A DNA stretch of 64,000 nt. Origin: Bacteroidota bacterium. Its GTDB lineage: Bacteria; Bacteroidota; Bacteroidia; AKYH767-A; 2013-40CM-41-45. Shown here piece by piece: positions 60,660-64,000 of this stretch (position 1 is the stretch's first letter; every line of letters begins with the position of its first letter). The stretch lies in assembly GCA_016713765.1 (NCBI GenBank), contig JADJON010000001.1, positions 2,662,193-2,726,192 of the forward strand, written 5' to 3'. The notes beneath the pieces are model-generated. The model was not told the DNA's origin and did no database searches. It saw only the letters and a program-made list of their open reading frames with translations. A program made the translations under genes and the position numbers.

Positions 60660-60695
60660 AAAAGGCAGCCAGGGTGGTTTGCCTTTTCTGTTTTT
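60660..60695 (+). terminator. Terminator or attenuator between rpsO and pnp
   Basis: AAAAGGCA pairs with TGCCTTTT around a 12-base loop, with GCC/GGT able to extend the stem, followed by CTGTTTTT. It lies 21 bases after rpsO and 21 before pnp, so it may make pnp expression depend on read-through or processing. Confidence 0.6.
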
Positions 60696-60716
60696 AACGA
60701 GGCACAAAGCGGTACT

Positions 60717-62906
60717 ATGTCACAGAAAGCAATTATCAAAGAATTCGACCTCGGCGATGGCCGTAAGGTCACGATCGAAACGGGACGTCTGGCCAAGCAG
60801 GCCGACGGATCCGTCGTTGTACGCATGGGCGATGCCATGTTGCTCGCCACCGTGGTCTCCAATACGGAACCCAAAGCCGGCGCGGACTTTCTTCCGCTGA
60901 CCGTCGACTACCAGGAAAAATTCTCCGCTGTCGGACGTTTCCCCGGCGGCTTCCTCAAGCGCGAAAGCCGCATGTCGGAATATGAGATCCTCATCTCCCG
61001 ACTGATCGACCGCGCCCTGCGTCCGATGTTCCCGGATGACTACCATGCCGACACCCAGGTGATGGTCACCCTCATCTCGGGCGACAAGAACGTCCAGCCC
61101 GACGCCCTTGCCGGCTTCGCGGCTTCCGCAGCCATTACCATCTCCGATATTCCGTTCAACGGTCCGATCTCCGAAGTGCGCGTCGCGCGCATCGACGGCA
61201 AGTTCGTGATCAATCCTTATACCGATGAGCTCGCGAAGGCCGACATCGACCTAATCGTAGCCGGTTCGAAGGACTCCATCGTGATGGTGGAAGGTGAAAT
61301 GGAACAGGTGAGCGAAGAAGAGATGCTCGAAGCCATCCGCTTCGCGCATCTGGCCATCGTCAAGCAGTGCGAAGTGCAGGAAGAGCTGCGCCAAATGGCC
61401 GGCAGCAAGCCCAAGCGCGTTTACTCGCACGAGACCAACGACGAAGCCCTTCGTGAGCGCATGCGGAAAGAACTCTACGACCAGGTGTACGCCATCGCCC
61501 GTTCGGCCAACCCGAACAAGCACGAGCGCAGCGAAGCCTTCTCGAAGATCAAGGAAGCCTTCATCGCGTCCATCCCCGAAGAGCAACGTGACGAGCTGAA
61601 GCCGCTCGTCGACCGTTACTACTTCGACATCGAGAGCGACGCGATGCGTAACTGCATCATCAACGAAGGCATCCGCCTCGACGGCCGCAAGAGCACCGAC
61701 ATCCGTCCGATCTGGTGCGAAGTGGATTACCTCCCCTCCCCGCACGGTTCCTCGATCTTCACCCGCGGCGAGACGCAGTCGCTCACGACCGTCACCCTCG
61801 GCAGCAAGCTCGACGAGCAGATGATCGACGTGGCCATGTACGAAGGTTCGACCAAGTTCATGCTTCACTACAACTTCCCCGGTTTCTCGACCGGCGAAGT
61901 GAAGCCCAACCGCGCTCCGGCCCGCCGCGAGATCGGCCACGGCAACCTGGCCATGCGCGCCCTCAAGAAAGTACTGCCCGGCGATACCGAGAATCCCTAC
62001 ACGGTCCGTATCGTATCTGATATCCTCGAGTCGAACGGCTCCTCCTCCATGGCCACCGTCTGCGCCGGCACACTCGCGCTGATGGATGCCGGCATCCGGA
62101 TCACGAGTCCCGTCTCGGGCATCGCGATGGGTCTGATCATGAACAAGGAAGGCCGCCACGCGGTACTCAGCGACATCCTGGGCGACGAAGACCACCTCGG
62201 CGACATGGATTTCAAAGTCACGGGTACGTCGAAAGGCATCACTGCCTGTCAGATGGACCTCAAGATCCAGGGTCTTTCCTTCGACATCATGCTGGCCGCC
62301 CTGCACCAGGCACGGGCCGGTCGTCTGCACATCCTCGGCGAAATGCTGAAGGTGATCTCCGCACCGCGTGAGGACTACAAGCCGCACGCCCCGCGCATCG
62401 AGAAGATGATCATCGCCAAGGAATTCATCGGCGCCGTCATCGGACCGGGTGGCAAGGTCATCCAGGAAATGCAGCGCGAGACCAACACGCAGATTTCCAT
62501 CGAAGAGATCAACAACGAAGGCATCATCGAGATCGCGTCGAGCGACAAGGCCGGCATCGAAGCGGCCAAGGCGCGCATCAAGGCCATCGTCCAGGTTCCG
62601 GATATCGGCGAAGTGTACGAAGGCAAAGTGAAGAACATCATGGACTTCGGCGCGTTCGTGGAATTCCTGCCGGGTAAAGACGGCCTGCTCCACATCTCCG
62701 AGATCAGCTGGGAGCGTCTCGATTCCATGAAGGATGTCTTCAAAGAAGGCGAAAAGATCAAGGTCAAACTGATCGACATCGACAAGAAGACCGGCAAGTT
62801 CCGCCTCTCGCGGAAGGTGTTGCTTCCGAAGCCGGAAGGCATGCCCGCACCGGGCGAGCGCCGTCCCCCGCGCCAGAAGCCGACCGAAAGTCAGCCGCGG
62901 GATTGA
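60717..62906 (+). CDS. pnp: Polyribonucleotide nucleotidyltransferase (PNPase)
   Basis: A 729-residue phosphorolytic 3'-5' exoribonuclease of the RNA decay machinery. Two RNase PH-like domains are seen (residues about 10-220 and 320-540); the second contains the catalytic region ([26 protein letters not shown], with the Asp residues). They are followed by KH ([26 protein letters not shown]) and S1 ([35 protein letters not shown]) domains. The C-terminal tail is short and Pro/Arg-rich. It is the most GC-rich gene of the window at third codon positions, which explains a long antisense open frame. Confidence 0.98.
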   Translation: MSQKAIIKEFDLGDGRKVTIETGRLAKQADGSVVVRMGDAMLLATVVSNTEPKAGADFLPLTVDYQEKFSAVGRFPGGFLKRESRMSEYEILISRLIDRALRPMFPDDYHADTQVMVTLISGDKNVQPDALAGFAASAAITISDIPFNGPISEVRVARIDGKFVINPYTDELAKADIDLIVAGSKDSIVMVEGEMEQVSEEEMLEAIRFAHLAIVKQCEVQEELRQMAGSKPKRVYSHETNDEALRERMRKELYDQVYAIARSANPNKHERSEAFSKIKEAFIASIPEEQRDELKPLVDRYYFDIESDAMRNCIINEGIRLDGRKSTDIRPIWCEVDYLPSPHGSSIFTRGETQSLTTVTLGSKLDEQMIDVAMYEGSTKFMLHYNFPGFSTGEVKPNRAPARREIGHGNLAMRALKKVLPGDTENPYTVRIVSDILESNGSSSMATVCAGTLALMDAGIRITSPVSGIAMGLIMNKEGRHAVLSDILGDEDHLGDMDFKVTGTSKGITACQMDLKIQGLSFDIMLAALHQARAGRLHILGEMLKVISAPREDYKPHAPRIEKMIIAKEFIGAVIGPGGKVIQEMQRETNTQISIEEINNEGIIEIASSDKAGIEAAKARIKAIVQVPDIGEVYEGKVKNIMDFGAFVEFLPGKDGLLHISEISWERLDSMKDVFKEGEKIKVKLIDIDKKTGKFRLSRKVLLPKPEGMPAPGERRPPRQKPTESQPRD

Positions 62907-62927
62907 TCTCACAGTACCCGCATACAC

Positions 62928-62958
62928 AAAGCCGCCGGAGTTTTCCGGCGGCTTTTTT
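62928..62958 (+). terminator. Terminator after pnp
   Basis: A perfect inverted repeat AAAGCCGCCGG / CCGGCGGCTTT with an AGTTTT loop and a T run, 21 bases after the stop. Confidence 0.93.
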
Positions 62959-63020
62959 GTTTCTGATCGATAGCGAAGATGTTTAGAAGAAAAAGTTACG
63001 CGTGATGCCTTGTTGTTTTG

Positions 63021-63098
63021 GCACACGGACTACACGGATAAAACGGATGCTCACGGAAAAGTCCGCGCAAATCCGCAACATCCGCGGGATCCGCGTGC
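63021..63098. repeat. Interrupted palindrome of CGGA/TCCG units
   Basis: Four CGGA cores (63026, 63035, 63044, 63054) are mirrored by four TCCG cores (63062, 63072, 63081, 63090) around a centre at 63059.5, with spacings of 9, 9, 10 and then 10, 9, 9. The outer ends GCACACGGA and TCCGCGTGC pair with one mismatch. No gene or protein is associated. Confidence 0.8.
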
Positions 63099-63132
63099 TG
63101 TCACTTTTTGACCACTGTCGGAATGCTCAGGC

Positions 63133-63231
63133 TTTTAACCACGGTGGACACAGAGGAATGCACGGAGGAGCACAGAGATCGAACTCTGCGCGACTCTGCG
63201 TGCCCTCTGCGTGACTCCGTGTAACTTAAAA
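63133..63231. repeat. Interrupted palindrome of CAGAG/CTCTG units
   Basis: CAGAG/CGGAG cores (63151, 63163, 63173) are mirrored by CTCTG cores (63184, 63194, 63205), and outer ACGG pairs with CCGT around a centre at 63180.5. TTTTAA and TTAAAA border the element. With the preceding palindrome it occupies most of the 400-base gap after pnp; a few bases of unassigned sequence remain up to 63357. Confidence 0.78.
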
Positions 63232-63357
63232 CTATGAAGCAGGCAGGTGAATCACACATCTCCGCGGGCTATCAATATTTGACCCTCATCAGATTCCGCG
63301 AATCGCCGAAAGTTCCGGGATTTCGTATCTTGACATACCGCTATCAAGCTTTCCCGC

Positions 63358-64000
63358 ATGCCGCTCCGCCTTTTATTCTTGCTCGTGGTGTGTTCCCTAC
63401 AGGCCGGGGCTCAGTTCACCGACCGCTACTGGGCGTTTGGCGACAGTGCGGTAATTGATTTCAGGAACATTACAAACCCAGTTGCTGGGGAAAGCGTCCT
63501 GAGATCTCGCGGAACATGTGCCAGCATCTGCGACAGTAGTGGAAACTTACTTTTTTATTGTGGAGACCCCTTTGTACCCCATTGGATTTCGGGATCAACA
63601 TACAAACTTGGATATGTCGTTAATAAGAACAACCAGTTAATGGAGAACGGAGATACAATTGTTGGCACTGGTTGGTATCAGGAAATGATTATTACCCCAA
63701 ATCCTGCAAATAACCAGCAGTTTTATTTATTCTCCTCAGGAATAACCTCCACAACCAATCCGGGCTTTTATTATTCAATAATTGATATAAGCTACAACGG
63801 CGGCTTGGGAAAAGTGATTCAGAAGAATGTTCAACTTCAGAATTTTCCTGTGAACGACGGACTTGCGGCGGTTAAACACGGGAATGGACGAGATTGGTGG
63901 GTGGTGCATAGAAGATGGGAGACTGCAACTTTGTTTGATGAATTTTATTTCTATTTAGTTTCACCAGATGGAATAGCTCAAAGGCCAATACAAATGATTG
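63358..64000 (+). CDS. Secreted protein, 5' part (cut by the window end)
   Basis: The reading frame is open from an ATG at 63358 to the window edge (214 codons). A signal peptide (LRLLFLLVVCSLQAGAQ) is followed by a mature start FTDRYWAFGDSAVIDFRN and then CASICDSSGNLLFYCGDPFV and GWYQEMIITPNPANNQQFYLF. This is the pattern of the large Bacteroidota surface proteins with beta-propeller and PKD domains that usually end in a T9SS sorting domain, which would lie beyond the window. From about 63450 the sequence is clearly richer in A and T than the rest of the window (ATA, TTA and AAT codons). Confidence 0.75.
   Translation, partial: MPLRLLFLLVVCSLQAGAQFTDRYWAFGDSAVIDFRNITNPVAGESVLRSRGTCASICDSSGNLLFYCGDPFVPHWISGSTYKLGYVVNKNNQLMENGDTIVGTGWYQEMIITPNPANNQQFYLFSSGITSTTNPGFYYSIIDISYNGGLGKVIQKNVQLQNFPVNDGLAAVKHGNGRDWWVVHRRWETATLFDEFYFYLVSPDGIAQRPIQMI

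Noticed and set aside
61251-63026. 591-codon reverse-strand open frame across pnp
   Set aside because: It is antisense to most of pnp, whose GC-rich third positions leave the opposite strand free of stops; composition is Asp/His/Val-rich with no family pattern and it ends in the terminator region.

Overview
The window looks like a chromosomal segment of an uncultured or little-studied Bacteroidota bacterium. GC content is moderate to high by eye, roughly the mid-50s in most housekeeping genes. The assignment rests on: the batABCDE operon; rho beside a DUF4293 gene, with the long disordered insertion typical of Bacteroidota Rho; porT next to menG/ubiE; proteins ending in type IX secretion (T9SS) sorting domains; -7 promoter boxes of the Bacteroidota form TAnnTTTG; and a tmRNA tag (GNTNYALAA) close to the GENNYALAA form I recall for this phylum. 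I cannot place it below phylum. No phage, transposase, CRISPR array or rRNA was seen.

Layout. 1-6.0 kb: end of batA, then batB, batC, an inserted GNAT acetyltransferase, batD, batE and a YfcE-type phosphodiesterase. 6.0-12.7 kb: DUF4293, rho, a SulP transporter and lon. 13-18.3 kb: an aminotransferase, an RfaE1-like kinase, menG, porT and a COG2509 flavoprotein in one forward run. 18.3-21.5 kb (reverse): an SpoU/TrmH-type RNA methyltransferase, a membrane metallophosphoesterase, pdxH and bcp. 21.7-23.5 kb: yqgE, tRNA-Pro and ssrA, embedded in tandem repeats. 23.6-30.0 kb (reverse): a visibly more AT-rich block with two c-type cytochromes, a DUF5777 beta-barrel, a NapH-like polyferredoxin fused to TPRs, a lysyl-oxidase-like T9SS cargo and a YhbP-like flavoprotein. 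30-33.7 kb: a large CotH-kinase T9SS cargo. 33.7-38.6 kb: thrA-thrB-thrC. 38.7-43 kb: a TrpG/PabA amidotransferase, ridA, an M61 peptidase and lpd. 43.4-48.8 kb: mscL, asnB, a DUF218 protein, a DUF4907 lipoprotein and an M2 dipeptidase. 49-54.2 kb: a very large repeat-rich metzincin with a dockerin-like end. 54.3-63 kb: tRNA-Ala, a DAO oxidoreductase, a TamA/BamA-like lipoprotein, fbaB, accD, rpsO and pnp. 63.4 kb to the end: the start of another secreted protein, cut by the window.

Most interesting signal. Several intergenic regions (yqgE-ssrA, thrA-thrB, lpd-mscL, tamL-fbaB) consist of degenerate tandem repeats. They have unrelated-looking sequences but the same 7-bp period. In each region two arrays face each other, and where an array touches the 3' end of a gene, the strand carrying the AGT-type unit is that gene's sense strand. 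One array contains the stop codon of thrA, another abuts the stop codon of mscL, and the tamL-fbaB spacer keeps a single 7-bp phase for 230 bp while the unit changes sequence and switches strand. A 30-bp imperfect palindrome interrupts one array, and the 3' end of a lost outer-membrane-protein gene with its terminator survives between two arrays. This resembles in form the heptanucleotide STRR repeats of cyanobacteria. I know of no description of it in Bacteroidota, but I could not search.

How the genes fit together. Most of the window is core metabolism and envelope biology: threonine synthesis, glycolysis and gluconeogenesis, fatty-acid initiation, RNA decay, protein quality control, outer-membrane assembly and T9SS. 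Accessory content is concentrated at 23.6-33.7 kb, where a periplasmic electron-transfer gene set sits next to two T9SS cargo genes, and at 49-54 kb.
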